From Bacteroidota bacterium (GTDB lineage: Bacteria > Bacteroidota > Ignavibacteria > UBA10030), in the NCBI GenBank assembly GCA_015661185.1, contig JACVXU010000001.1, positions 1-47,448 on the forward strand: 47,448 nt of DNA. Reading direction: 5' to 3'. Position numbers and translations under genes: made by a program. How positions within the stretch are numbered: position 1 is the first letter of the stretch; each line of letters opens with the position of its first letter. Shown one piece after another: positions 36,309-46,198 of this stretch. The notes below the pieces were generated by a model. That model saw only the letters and a list, made by a program, of their open reading frames with translations, had not been told where the DNA came from and did not search any database.

Positions 36309-37355
36309 GTGAATGCTATGCGGCCACTCTTGCTGCCATTCTCGTACGTGTTCGGCGCTGGCGTGGTGCTTCGCAACTGGTTCTTTGATACTGGGGTACT
36401 GCGGAGCCTTCCGGTTGGCGTCCCAGTCATATCTGTCGGCAACATCGAATCGGGGGGCGTTGGGAAGACTCCTTTTGTTGAGTTCCTCGTAAAGAAGCTC
36501 ACCCAGAAGGGTCGGAAGGTCGCTGTCGTGAGCCGGGGCTACAAACGCAGCAGCATCGGGACCGTGGTCGTGAGCAACGGATCGGTGCAGTGTGCCGAAG
36601 CCTCCGAGTCGGGCGATGAGCCTGCGCAGATGGCATCGAAACTGACCGGTTCGGTCGTCATCGTTGATGAACAACGTGTCCGGGGTGCACAGTACGCAAT
36701 CGAGAAATTTGGAGTGAACATCATCATCCTCGACGATGGCTTTCAGCATCGTTACCTGCGCCGCGATGCCGACATTGTGATCCTCTCCGTTGAGGATATC
36801 CAGGAGCCGGGTTGGATGCTCCCAGCGGGAAACAGGAGAGAACCCCTGACTTCTCTTCGCCGCGCATCGATGATCGCGATCTCAAGATGCGAGAGCATCG
36901 AGCAATATGAGAGGGCGCATGCTGCCGTTCGCGGTTGGACCGAGAAACCGGTGATCGGGTTGACGACAAAGGTATCGGCCTTCAGGAGAGCAAGCTACCG
37001 GTTCAGTGTGGACCTTGCAGGGCTCAAGGGTAAATCGGCGTTGGCTTTCTCCGGAATCGGGAATCCGCAGTCTTTTGAGAAAACATTGCGATCGGTCGGC
37101 CTGGCCGTGAAAAAGCATGTCGTCTTTTCCGACCATCACTCCTACACCGACAACGAATTGGTGGATTTGGAAAACGGCGTGCGGGAACTCAATGTCGACT
37201 TCCTCGTGACAACGGAAAAAGATGTCGCGCGGTTCAACTCCGGAAATAGCAGGCACATGTCGTTCCTGGAAATGATGCCCCTGTTCTATGTCGAGATTGA
37301 ACAAGCCGTCATGCGTGGTGAGTCGGCTTTGAATGAAATGATTGATCGGTTTTGA
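36309..37355 (+). CDS. lpxK: Tetraacyldisaccharide 4'-kinase
   Basis: VPVISVGNIESGGVGKTPFVEFLVKKLTQKGRKVAVVSRGYKR, IILDDGFQHRYLRRDADIV, FSDHHSYTDNEL. GTG start. Confidence 0.96.
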   Translation: MNAMRPLLLPFSYVFGAGVVLRNWFFDTGVLRSLPVGVPVISVGNIESGGVGKTPFVEFLVKKLTQKGRKVAVVSRGYKRSSIGTVVVSNGSVQCAEASESGDEPAQMASKLTGSVVIVDEQRVRGAQYAIEKFGVNIIILDDGFQHRYLRRDADIVILSVEDIQEPGWMLPAGNRREPLTSLRRASMIAISRCESIEQYERAHAAVRGWTEKPVIGLTTKVSAFRRASYRFSVDLAGLKGKSALAFSGIGNPQSFEKTLRSVGLAVKKHVVFSDHHSYTDNELVDLENGVRELNVDFLVTTEKDVARFNSGNSRHMSFLEMMPLFYVEIEQAVMRGESALNEMIDRF

Positions 37356-37359
37356 GAGA

Positions 37360-37479
37360 ATGGAAAAAGAATTTGAGAGCCCTGGATCAATGGCAATAGC
37401 TCGGAGGTTTCTGAAAGAAGTTCAGCAGAACAAAATTATCAAGAACTCGACACCTGCTTCACACCTCATTGAAGAATAA
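37360..37479 (+). CDS. Candidate small ORF (39 aa), [39 protein letters not shown]
   Basis: ATG 4 nt after the lpxK stop, open to TAA at 37477-37479; below the ORF-track size cut-off. No homology recognised. Confidence 0.4.
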   Translation: MEKEFESPGSMAIARRFLKEVQQNKIIKNSTPASHLIEE

Positions 37480-37505
37480 GCATCAAAGAAAGAGAGACAC
37501 ACACT

Positions 37506-40295
37506 ATGGCAAGAAATCCAAAGTATGTTTACTTCTTCGGCAGCGGCAAAGCTGAAGGAAAAGCAGTGATGAAGAGTCTGCTCGGTGGCAAGGGGGCAAA
37601 CCTTGCCGAGATGACCAATATCGGTCTCCCGGTGCCCGCCGGATTCACCGTTTCAACGGACGTGTGCACGTACTACTATGCTCACGGGCAGGCGTATCCC
37701 AAGAGCCTGAAGAAAGAAGTTGAGGCCGCCCTGGCAAAGGTCGAAAAGGCGATGGGTGCGAGGTTCGGTGACCCCTCGAATCCGCTGCTCGTCAGCGTCC
37801 GGTCCGGCGCCCGTGCATCGATGCCTGGGATGATGGACACGATTCTGAATCTCGGACTGAACAACAAGACGGTGGCAGGCCTGATCAAGAAGACGAAGAA
37901 CGAGAGGTTCGTCTACGATTCCTACCGCCGGTTTGTCCAGATGTACGGCGACGTCGTCCTCGGTTTGAAGCCAGTTCACAAAGATGACATCGATCCGTTT
38001 GAGGCGATTATTGAGCAGAAGAAGACAGAACGTGGCGTCCACCTTGACACGGATCTGACGGCAGACGACCTGAAGGATCTTGTCGGCAGGTTCAAGACTG
38101 CCGTCAAGGAGCGGACGGGGAGAGATTTCCCGGAAAACCCGATGGACCAGATGTGGGGTGCGGTAGGATCGGTATTTGGCTCGTGGATGAACGATCGGGC
38201 GATTGCGTATCGCAGACTCTACGACATCCCGGAAGCCTGGGGAACCGCTGTGAACATCCAGTCGATGGTCTTCGGTAACATGGGTGAAGATTCAGGCACG
38301 GGTGTCGCGTTCACACGCGACGCAGCCACTGGAGAAAACGTCTTCTACGGCGAGTATCTCATGAACGCACAAGGAGAGGATGTTGTGGCAGGCACCCGGA
38401 CACCGCTGCCCATTTCCCAGCTCGCCAAGCAGGATCCGAAAATCTATGGTCAGCTTGACAAGATCCGCAAGAACCTCGAGAAGCACTATCGGGACATGAT
38501 GGACGTGGAATTTACGATTCAGCAGGGAAAACTGTACATGCTGCAGTGCCGTGTCGGGAAGCGGACATCCTTCGCTGAAATCAAGATCGCAGTCGATATG
38601 GTAAAAGAGAAGCTGATCACCGATCGCGAGGCTCTCTTGCGTGTCCAGCCCGACCAGCTCAACCAACTGCTCAGACCGATCTTCGACTTGAAAGAAAAAG
38701 AGCTTGCAGTGAAGGGGGGCCGATTGCTTGCGAAGGGCTTGAACGCAGGTCCGGGTGCTGCTGCCGGACGCGTTGTGTTCAACGCTCATGACGCCGAGGA
38801 ATGGGCAAAGCGCGGAGAGAAGGTTATCCTCACCCGAATCGAGACCTCGCCCGAAGACATCAAAGGTATGAACGCCGCTGAAGGTATCCTCACGGCACGC
38901 GGCGGTATGACATCGCACGCAGCTCTTGTCGCGCGGCAGATGGGCAGGGTATGCGTCGCGGGTTGCAGCACGCTCGATATTGACTATTCAAAGCACGTGA
39001 TGAAGGTCGCAGGCCAGGTCATCAAGGAAGGCGACTGGATCTCGATCGACGGCACAACCGGCGAGGTCATCAATGGAAAGGTCAACACGAAACCGTCTGA
39101 GGTATTACAGGTGCTGATCGACAAGACAATGGATCCGAAGGATGCACCGGTCTTTCGGACGTTCGATCAGATCATGAAGTGGGCGGACAAGTATCGCCGC
39201 CTGAAGATCCGCACCAACGCAGATCAGCCCGACCAGTCCTCCAACGCCGTGGCGTTTGGCGCTCAGGGAATCGGCCTCTGCCGTACGGAGCACATGTTTT
39301 TCGGCGAAGGCAAGATCGGCCCGATGCGCGAGATGATTCTGGCAGACACCGTGGAAGAACGCAAAGCCGCCCTGGCAAAGCTCCTGCCGTTGCAGCGCAA
39401 GGACTTCGCGGGCATCTTCGAAGTGATGAACGGCCGGCCGGTGACCATCCGCACGATCGACCCGCCGTTGCACGAGTTCGTTCCGCACGAAGAGAAGGCT
39501 CAGCGTGAACTGGCAGCGCAGATCGGCATCTCGTATGAGAAGGTAAAACAGCGTGTTGAGTCGTTGCATGAATTCAATCCGATGCTCGGATTCCGCGGAT
39601 GCCGTCTGGGCATCGTGTATCCGGAGATTACCGAGATGCAGTCGCGTGCCGTGTTCGAGGCCGCTGCGGAAGTGAAAAAGCGTGGTATTCCTGTGGAGCC
39701 GGAAGTGATGATCCCGCTCGTCGGCAACGTGAAAGAACTTCAGCACCAGGCGAAAATCGTCCGAGAGACAGCCGAAGCTGTGATGAAAGAGCAGAAAGTC
39801 AGGTTCCCGTACCTTGTCGGGACGATGATCGAAATCCCGCGCGGCGCAGTAACGGCAGATGAGATCGCGTCCGTTGCTGAGTTCTTCAGCTTCGGGACGA
39901 ACGACTTGACGCAGACCACGCTCGGAATCAGCCGTGATGACTCCGCTCGATTCATTGCTCCGTACGTCGACAGGGAAATATATTCAAAGGATCCGTTCGA
40001 GGTTCTTGACCGGACCGGCGTTGGAGCCATGATGAAGATCGCTGTCGAAAAAGGACGGTCCACCCGGCCCGATATCAAGCTCGGGATCTGCGGTGAGCAT
40101 GGCGGAGAACCATCAAGCATCGAGTTTTGCCATCTCCTCGGCCTGAACTATGTCAGCTGTTCACCGTTCCGTGTTCCCATAGCCCGATTGGCTGCAGCGC
40201 GCGCGGCCTTGTTGAATGACAAGCCGGTTGCGCAGGGCAGGGGTGCCGGCAAGGCAAAGAAGGCCTCCGGCCGCATGCCGGCACGGAAGCGGTAG
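37506..40295 (+). CDS. ppdK: Pyruvate, phosphate dikinase
   Basis: [105 protein letters not shown]. Confidence 0.98.
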   Translation: MARNPKYVYFFGSGKAEGKAVMKSLLGGKGANLAEMTNIGLPVPAGFTVSTDVCTYYYAHGQAYPKSLKKEVEAALAKVEKAMGARFGDPSNPLLVSVRSGARASMPGMMDTILNLGLNNKTVAGLIKKTKNERFVYDSYRRFVQMYGDVVLGLKPVHKDDIDPFEAIIEQKKTERGVHLDTDLTADDLKDLVGRFKTAVKERTGRDFPENPMDQMWGAVGSVFGSWMNDRAIAYRRLYDIPEAWGTAVNIQSMVFGNMGEDSGTGVAFTRDAATGENVFYGEYLMNAQGEDVVAGTRTPLPISQLAKQDPKIYGQLDKIRKNLEKHYRDMMDVEFTIQQGKLYMLQCRVGKRTSFAEIKIAVDMVKEKLITDREALLRVQPDQLNQLLRPIFDLKEKELAVKGGRLLAKGLNAGPGAAAGRVVFNAHDAEEWAKRGEKVILTRIETSPEDIKGMNAAEGILTARGGMTSHAALVARQMGRVCVAGCSTLDIDYSKHVMKVAGQVIKEGDWISIDGTTGEVINGKVNTKPSEVLQVLIDKTMDPKDAPVFRTFDQIMKWADKYRRLKIRTNADQPDQSSNAVAFGAQGIGLCRTEHMFFGEGKIGPMREMILADTVEERKAALAKLLPLQRKDFAGIFEVMNGRPVTIRTIDPPLHEFVPHEEKAQRELAAQIGISYEKVKQRVESLHEFNPMLGFRGCRLGIVYPEITEMQSRAVFEAAAEVKKRGIPVEPEVMIPLVGNVKELQHQAKIVRETAEAVMKEQKVRFPYLVGTMIEIPRGAVTADEIASVAEFFSFGTNDLTQTTLGISRDDSARFIAPYVDREIYSKDPFEVLDRTGVGAMMKIAVEKGRSTRPDIKLGICGEHGGEPSSIEFCHLLGLNYVSCSPFRVPIARLAAARAALLNDKPVAQGRGAGKAKKASGRMPARKR

Positions 40296-40434
40296 GGCTT
40301 GCGAGCCGTCAAGAGTACTGTCGTGCTCGCTTCTCGGAGAGGGTAATACTGCACCATCTTCGGACGGGCGGGCACGCAGGTTTATAATCGTTGTTTGTCC
40401 ATACTCATCCCATTATTGAGAGAGGCGTTAAGCA

Positions 40435-41472
40435 ATGAAACTCTCTGATTTCAAATATCCTTTACCTCGCAATTTGATAGCGAAGTTTCCTGCGAAGCCG
40501 CGTGATCACTCCCGGCTGATGGTGCTGAACCGTGCCGATGAGTCGATCGACGATCGGAAGTTTCATGAGATCGTGGACTACCTTAGCAAAGGGGACTGCC
40601 TGGTCGTGAACGAGGCCAAGGTGTTTCAGGCTCGTCTGTTCGGAAAGAAAGAAAAGACCAACGCGAAAATTGAAGTCTTTCTCCTGCGCGAACTGAACGC
40701 AGAGGAGAATATCTGGGACGTGATCGTCGATCCGGCGCGCAAAGTGCGCATCGGAAACAAGATATTCTTCGACAACGGCAAACTCTGGTGTGAGGTCATT
40801 GACAATACGACCTCACGCGGTCGCACAGTCCGGTTCAACCACAAGGGGGATTTCTTCAAGATCATTGAGAGGATCGGGATTACTCCGCTCCCCACCTACA
40901 TCAAGCGCGATGCAACGGATAAGGACAAGGACTCGTACCAGACGGTCTACGCACGCGTCCTCGGCGCGGTAGCTGCGCCGACGGCAGGCCTCCATTTCAC
41001 CAAGCCTCTCCTCAGGAAGATCGAGCGCAAAGGTATCAAGATCGTGCCGGTTCTGCTGCATGTCGGGCTCGGCTCGTTCAGGGCCGTCGAAGTAGAAGAC
41101 CTGACGAAGCACAAAATGGACTCGGAGTACTACGAAATCTCCGCCGAAGCTGCTCATACAATCAACAAAGTCATCGATGCGAAACGAAACGTCTTTGTCG
41201 TCGGCACGAGTACCTGCCGGGCCCTCGAATCGAGCGTGACCTCTGACGGACACCTGAAGCCGTCGAAGGGCTGGACGGATAAATTTCTCTTTCCACCGTA
41301 CGATTTCAAGATCGCCGACAAGCTCATCACAAACTTCCATCTCCCCGAGTCGACCCTGCTGATGCTCGTGAGCGCAATTGCAGGGCACGATTTTGTGATG
41401 CGCGCGTACAAGCGGGGCATCAAAGAAGGATACCGTTTCTACAGCTACGGCGACGCAATGCTGATTCTTTAG
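40435..41472 (+). CDS. queA: S-adenosylmethionine:tRNA ribosyltransferase-isomerase
   Basis: MKLSDFKYPLPRNLIAKFPAKPRDHSRLMVLNR, AAPTAGLHFT, HVGLGSFRAVEVEDLTKHKMDSEYYEIS, VGTSTCRALES, NFHLPESTLLMLVSAIAG. Confidence 0.97.
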   Translation: MKLSDFKYPLPRNLIAKFPAKPRDHSRLMVLNRADESIDDRKFHEIVDYLSKGDCLVVNEAKVFQARLFGKKEKTNAKIEVFLLRELNAEENIWDVIVDPARKVRIGNKIFFDNGKLWCEVIDNTTSRGRTVRFNHKGDFFKIIERIGITPLPTYIKRDATDKDKDSYQTVYARVLGAVAAPTAGLHFTKPLLRKIERKGIKIVPVLLHVGLGSFRAVEVEDLTKHKMDSEYYEISAEAAHTINKVIDAKRNVFVVGTSTCRALESSVTSDGHLKPSKGWTDKFLFPPYDFKIADKLITNFHLPESTLLMLVSAIAGHDFVMRAYKRGIKEGYRFYSYGDAMLIL

Positions 41473-41534
41473 ACATTCGCACTTCACTCATATGGGCAGA
41501 AGCAACGGGGTGAAGTTTACTCATTCTTGTCTCT

Positions 41535-42254
41535 ATGACGAAAATCCGTCCGAAAATATTTGCGATCATTCCTGCCGCGGGATTAGGGAAACGTCTGGGC
41601 GGCTCGGTCAAGAAGCAGTTCCTTCTGCTCAGGGACAAGCCGATCATCGTTCACACGTTGCAGCGTTTTGAACACTGCTCAGAGATTGACGAGATTGCTA
41701 TCGCCGTGCCCGAGCAGTCGATCGCGGAGATGGAATCCTTGATCTCACATTTTCGACTGCACAAAGTCAGTATGGTGACAGTCGGAGGAGAGAAGAGGCA
41801 GGATTCTGTGTACAACGCTTTGAGGCGGTTCGCTTTCAAACCGTCAGATATCGTTCTCGTGCATGACGGTGTCCGGCCGTTTATCGAATCGAAACGGATA
41901 GCACATCTGATCAGGTCGTGCAAGGAACATGAAGCCGCGGTGCTCGCTGTGCAGCCGAAGGATACCATCCGCCGTTCTCGGGGAGGCGAGTACTTCGACC
42001 AGACGCTTGATCGGAACGCGCTCTGGCTCGTTCAGACACCGCAAGCCTTCAGAGCTTCGGTCCTGATGAAGGCATTCAAGGAGGCAAAACGCACTCGGTT
42101 CTACGGGACCGATGAAGTAGGTCTCGTCGAACGAATTGGTGTCAGGGTGAGAATTGTTGAGGGTTCGTACGACAACATCAAGATCACGACCCAGGAAGAC
42201 GTCGACCTGGGCCGATTGATACTCGAACGGTGGAGAACCAAAGGCCTGCTTTGA
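41535..42254 (+). CDS. ispD: 2-C-methyl-D-erythritol 4-phosphate cytidylyltransferase
   Basis: FAIIPAAGLGKRLGGSVKKQFLLLRDKPIIVHTLQRF, VLVHDGVRPFI, VQPKDTIR, LVQTPQAFRASVL, TDEVGLVER. Confidence 0.96.
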   Translation: MTKIRPKIFAIIPAAGLGKRLGGSVKKQFLLLRDKPIIVHTLQRFEHCSEIDEIAIAVPEQSIAEMESLISHFRLHKVSMVTVGGEKRQDSVYNALRRFAFKPSDIVLVHDGVRPFIESKRIAHLIRSCKEHEAAVLAVQPKDTIRRSRGGEYFDQTLDRNALWLVQTPQAFRASVLMKAFKEAKRTRFYGTDEVGLVERIGVRVRIVEGSYDNIKITTQEDVDLGRLILERWRTKGLL

Positions 42255-42354
42255 GCTGGAAGCAGGAATCGTTCTGAATTTTCTTGCATCTCATTCAGCG
42301 AGTGCCTACATTTTATCAGTAGTTCTTGTCATGGTAAGCGAAAGGTCCTGAAGA

Positions 42355-43047
42355 ATGGTCAATCTTGCGATCGTCATTCTCCTGAGTTATATCATCGGAT
42401 CCATGCCGACGAGCATCATGCTCTCGAAATGGAAGCACGGCTTTGACATCCGTACGAAGGGGAGCGGGAATGCCGGTGGCACCAACGTCTTCCGTGTGCT
42501 TGGGTGGAAGTCGGGTGTGCTGGTCATGGCGGTTGACATGGCCAAGGGAGCGATCGCGACAGCTCTGATTTCGAGGCTCTTCTGGGATCCTTCACTGCCG
42601 TTTTATAACAGGACGCCGTTTGATGATTTCACCATCATTCAGATGATCTGCGGTGGCGCCGCCATTGTTGGTCATATATGGACGGTGTTCGCAGGGTTCA
42701 AGGGGGGAAAAGGAATCGCTACCGGTGCGGGAATGCTGATCGGTGTCGCGCCGACAGAAGCCGCAATCTCCATCGGTATGTTTTTCCTTGTGTTCATGGT
42801 CTATAAGTACGTTTCTCTGGGCTCAATTGCCGCTGCCGTTGCGTTCCCGGTTTCGTTGTTTGTACGGCACAACATCTTTGGTGATGAGATCCAGAGTTAC
42901 AGGACGTTGATCGTCTTTAGCCTCTCTGTCGCCATTCTGTTGCTCTATTCTCATCGTCACAACATCAAGCGGCTGATTGATGGGACCGAGAAGAAGGTAT
43001 CCGGCTTCACCCCGAAGGAAGTGCGCGAGACCAGTCTCCGGCTGTAG
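42355..43047 (+). CDS. plsY: Glycerol-3-phosphate acyltransferase PlsY (copy 1)
   Basis: YIIGSMPTSIMLSKWKHGFDIRTKGSGNAGGTNVFRVLGWKSG, GHIWTVFAGFKGGKGIATGAG. Confidence 0.95.
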   Translation: MVNLAIVILLSYIIGSMPTSIMLSKWKHGFDIRTKGSGNAGGTNVFRVLGWKSGVLVMAVDMAKGAIATALISRLFWDPSLPFYNRTPFDDFTIIQMICGGAAIVGHIWTVFAGFKGGKGIATGAGMLIGVAPTEAAISIGMFFLVFMVYKYVSLGSIAAAVAFPVSLFVRHNIFGDEIQSYRTLIVFSLSVAILLLYSHRHNIKRLIDGTEKKVSGFTPKEVRETSLRL

Positions 43048-43124
43048 ACCCTCTGCAGCGAATCCCCTCAATGGCCCTGAGCAGTCTGACGAGCGTATAG
43101 TACTCCAGAAGAATACTCATCTCG

Positions 43125-44120
43125 ATGAAAATCACTGTCCTTGGTGCCGGTAGCTGGGGAACCACCCTCGCACTAGTTCTGCTCGGAAACGGCCATGATG
43201 TCTCGCTCTGGTGCTACACGCAGGACCAGGTGGACCTCATGCGTCAGCAGCACGAGAATACTGAGTTCCTACCCGGCGTCCCTCTTCCCCCGAACCTGAA
43301 GTTTACCGGTGAAATTGAAGCGGCATCTGAGAAGCGCGACATGATCGTGACTGCTGTCCCCTCTCAGTACTTACGTCCAGTCCTTGAGAAGATCGCTCAT
43401 CTCGACCTGGAGCGTACCGTCATTTGCAACGTCGCGAAGGGGATCGAGAACTCCACATTGATGACGATGTCAGAGGTGCTGCTCGACGTTCTCAAACACG
43501 AGAGGAAGGAAAACCTCGCGATTCTCTCCGGTCCAAGCCACGCAGAGGAAGTCTCGAGACGGATTCCAACCGCGATTGTCGCTGCATCCTTCAAGGAAAA
43601 AACCTCAAAGATTGTGCAAGATGCGTTCACCACAAACTACTTCCGTGTGTACGTCAACGATGATATCCGGGGTGTAGAGCTGGGCGGCTCATTGAAAAAC
43701 GTGATCGCAGTCGCAGCCGGTATCAGCGATGGCGCGGGATTCGGTGACAACACAAAAGCAGCGATCATGACACGAGGCATTTACGAAATCACACGCCTCG
43801 GCGTAAAACTTGGTGCCCAGCCAAAGACGTTCGCAGGGTTGTCGGGTATGGGCGATCTGATTGTCACCTGCATGAGCCATCATAGTCGCAATCGGTACCT
43901 CGGGGAACAAATCGGCAAGGGACGCAAACTCGAGGATGTTCTGAAGGAAATGGTGATGGTTGCCGAGGGAGTCGCGACAGCAAAATCGGTTCGCGATCTC
44001 GAGAAGAAATACGATATCGACCTGCCGATCATGTCCGAGGTCCATGAGGTTCTCTTTGAGAACAAGGATCCACAAAAGGCGACAACCGATCTCATGACCC
44101 GTCACTCAAAAGGGGAATAA
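43125..44120 (+). CDS. gpsA: NAD(P)H-dependent glycerol-3-phosphate dehydrogenase
   Basis: MKITVLGAGSWGTTLALVLLGNGHDVSLW, ILSGPSHAEEVSRRIPTAIVAAS, GVELGGSLKNVIAVAAGISDGAGFGDNTKAAIMTRG, GLSGMGDLIVTCMS. Confidence 0.97.
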   Translation: MKITVLGAGSWGTTLALVLLGNGHDVSLWCYTQDQVDLMRQQHENTEFLPGVPLPPNLKFTGEIEAASEKRDMIVTAVPSQYLRPVLEKIAHLDLERTVICNVAKGIENSTLMTMSEVLLDVLKHERKENLAILSGPSHAEEVSRRIPTAIVAASFKEKTSKIVQDAFTTNYFRVYVNDDIRGVELGGSLKNVIAVAAGISDGAGFGDNTKAAIMTRGIYEITRLGVKLGAQPKTFAGLSGMGDLIVTCMSHHSRNRYLGEQIGKGRKLEDVLKEMVMVAEGVATAKSVRDLEKKYDIDLPIMSEVHEVLFENKDPQKATTDLMTRHSKGE

Positions 44121-44298
44121 GGTCGGAGAGTATTATCACTTTTAATACGGTACTTCTTAGATTCATCCGCTCTAAATCCTGCTGGTTTTCGCATTCTTCT
44201 TCGTTTGTGCTCAAAAGGGCCTACCTTGCTTCTCGCGGCTGTTTTCTGTAGATTCATTATGAATTCGATACAGACAGCTGTTAAGTCCTGGTGACCAC

Positions 44299-44949
44299 TT
44301 GTTGGAAGTGTTCGCAATTCTCGTCGGCAGCTACCTGATTGGCTCAATCCCTGTTGCCTTCATAATTGTCAGGAAGCAGGCGGATGTGGATATTCGCGAG
44401 ACAGGCAGCGGCAACGCGGGGGGCTTCAATGCCTACGTGGTTACGAAATCGAGACTGACGGGCATTCTCGTGGGGGTGCTGGATGCTGGCAAGGGCTTCG
44501 CTCCCGTACTGGCGGCAGGACTCTTGTTTCCGAATTCCTTCCTTCATGGGTGCCTCGCCCTGTTGGGCGCGATCCTGGGGCACAACTACCCGATTTGGAC
44601 TGGGTTCAAAGGGGGAAGAGGGCTTTCTACTAGTGCCGGTGGTATGTTTTCTCTGGGATTCAGCTACACTGTTGTGTGGTGTACGATCTGGATGGTCACC
44701 AAATACCTCCTGAAGCGTGACATTCTCGTCTCAAACGTCACAGCAATTCTCACGACACCGCTCGTGCTTTGGCTTCTGCCGTGGGAATGGGTGAGCCAAC
44801 TTATCGTGGCAAAGGTAGAGAATTGGACATTCGTGTTCTTCTCATGTGTTCTCAGCACCATATTGCTTCTGAGCCATCTTGATGCCGTTAAAGACATTTG
44901 GAAAGGTCCTCCAAAGGAGCGACCGGACATATCCACTCCACATTCATAA
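44299..44949 (+). CDS. Glycerol-3-phosphate acyltransferase PlsY-like (divergent copy 2)
   Basis: YLIGSIPVAFIIVRKQADVDIRETGSGNAGGFNAYVV, GHNYPIWTGFKGGRGLSTSAGG; TTG start. Confidence 0.88.
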   Translation: MLEVFAILVGSYLIGSIPVAFIIVRKQADVDIRETGSGNAGGFNAYVVTKSRLTGILVGVLDAGKGFAPVLAAGLLFPNSFLHGCLALLGAILGHNYPIWTGFKGGRGLSTSAGGMFSLGFSYTVVWCTIWMVTKYLLKRDILVSNVTAILTTPLVLWLLPWEWVSQLIVAKVENWTFVFFSCVLSTILLLSHLDAVKDIWKGPPKERPDISTPHS

Positions 44950-44964
44950 AAACCTCGTGTAGCT

Positions 44965-46182
44965 ATGAAGAAGAACTACTTCATGCTTCTCCTGGTATTC
45001 GCGGTTCCTCTTCTCGTGGGAATCGGCATAGGGTATTCGATCAAACCATCTGTCGCAGCTTCTACGCGCGACGCGAATGAGGCTTTCGATACGGCATTCC
45101 CGACAGCTGTGCGTGTCCAGGACAAGTCAGGGAGCGAGCAGGACCAGGTCTCCGGCTCGCGCCGCAACGCCATTACGCGCGCCATCGCAAAGGTCAGCCC
45201 GGCTACCGTCGGAATTAACGTGACGGAAGTCCACGAGCAACCCGGCCTCCTGAATGTCGATCCGTACTTCCGCCAATATCTCGGCAATGATCCCTTCTGG
45301 AAACAATTCATCGGTCCTCAGCGGTACCAGGTTCAGAATCTTGGATCCGGGGTCATCATTTCCCCCGACGGCTATATCGTTACGAACTTCCATGTCGCAG
45401 GGAACGCCAAAGAGATTACGGTGACATTCGTCGGTGGAAAGAAGATGAAAGCGAAACTCGTAGGTGGCGATCCCGTCAGCGACGTCGCTTTGCTGAAAGT
45501 CGACGGATCGGATCTTGCCTACGCGACTCTCGGCACCTCGGATGATATCGTCATCGGGGAATGGGCCATCGCCTTGGGCAATCCGTTCGGACTGTTTGAG
45601 ATCAACGACAAACCGACCGTGACAGTCGGCGTCATCAGCTCGATTGGCATGAATCTTGGCCGTCAGGGAAATGCCGTCTATCGGGATATGATAGAGACAG
45701 ACGCGGCCATCAATGGAGGGAATAGTGGTGGCCCCCTGGTGAACAGCAACGGTGATGTTGTGGGAATCAATACGCTGATCTTCACCGGAGGAGTCAGCCA
45801 GGCATTTGTTGGATACGGTTTCGCGATTCCCGTGAACAAGGTCAAGAAGATTGTAGCAGATCTCCGCAAGAAGGGCCAGGTGACCCGTGATATCTTCACC
45901 GGATTCGAAGCCCAGGAAGTGGATGCGCGCGTTGCACGGTATTTCGGACTGACCGAAGTTCGGGGAATCATCGTGAGCGATATCTTTCGAAAGGGACCGG
46001 CCGAAAAAGCCGATCTCCGGGTGGGAGATATCATCCTCGAGAGCAATGGAGCCAAGATCAACTCTGCTGAAGATTTCTCCGCCATTCTTTCCGATGCAAG
46101 CGCTGGTGAGGTATTGAAACTCAAGGTATTTCGTGAACGCAAGGTGATGAATCTCGATCTGAAACTCGAAAAGAAACCGTAA
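44965..46182 (+). CDS. HtrA/DegP/DegQ-like serine protease with trypsin and one PDZ domain
   Basis: GSGVIISPDGYIVTNFHVAGNAKEITVTF, VSDVALLKVDG, DAAINGGNSGGPLVNSNGDVVGINT; C-terminal PDZ (GIIVSDIFRKGPAEKADLRVGDIILESNG). Confidence 0.96.
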   Translation: MKKNYFMLLLVFAVPLLVGIGIGYSIKPSVAASTRDANEAFDTAFPTAVRVQDKSGSEQDQVSGSRRNAITRAIAKVSPATVGINVTEVHEQPGLLNVDPYFRQYLGNDPFWKQFIGPQRYQVQNLGSGVIISPDGYIVTNFHVAGNAKEITVTFVGGKKMKAKLVGGDPVSDVALLKVDGSDLAYATLGTSDDIVIGEWAIALGNPFGLFEINDKPTVTVGVISSIGMNLGRQGNAVYRDMIETDAAINGGNSGGPLVNSNGDVVGINTLIFTGGVSQAFVGYGFAIPVNKVKKIVADLRKKGQVTRDIFTGFEAQEVDARVARYFGLTEVRGIIVSDIFRKGPAEKADLRVGDIILESNGAKINSAEDFSAILSDASAGEVLKLKVFRERKVMNLDLKLEKKP

Positions 46183-46198
46183 ACGGAAAGGCTGAGCT

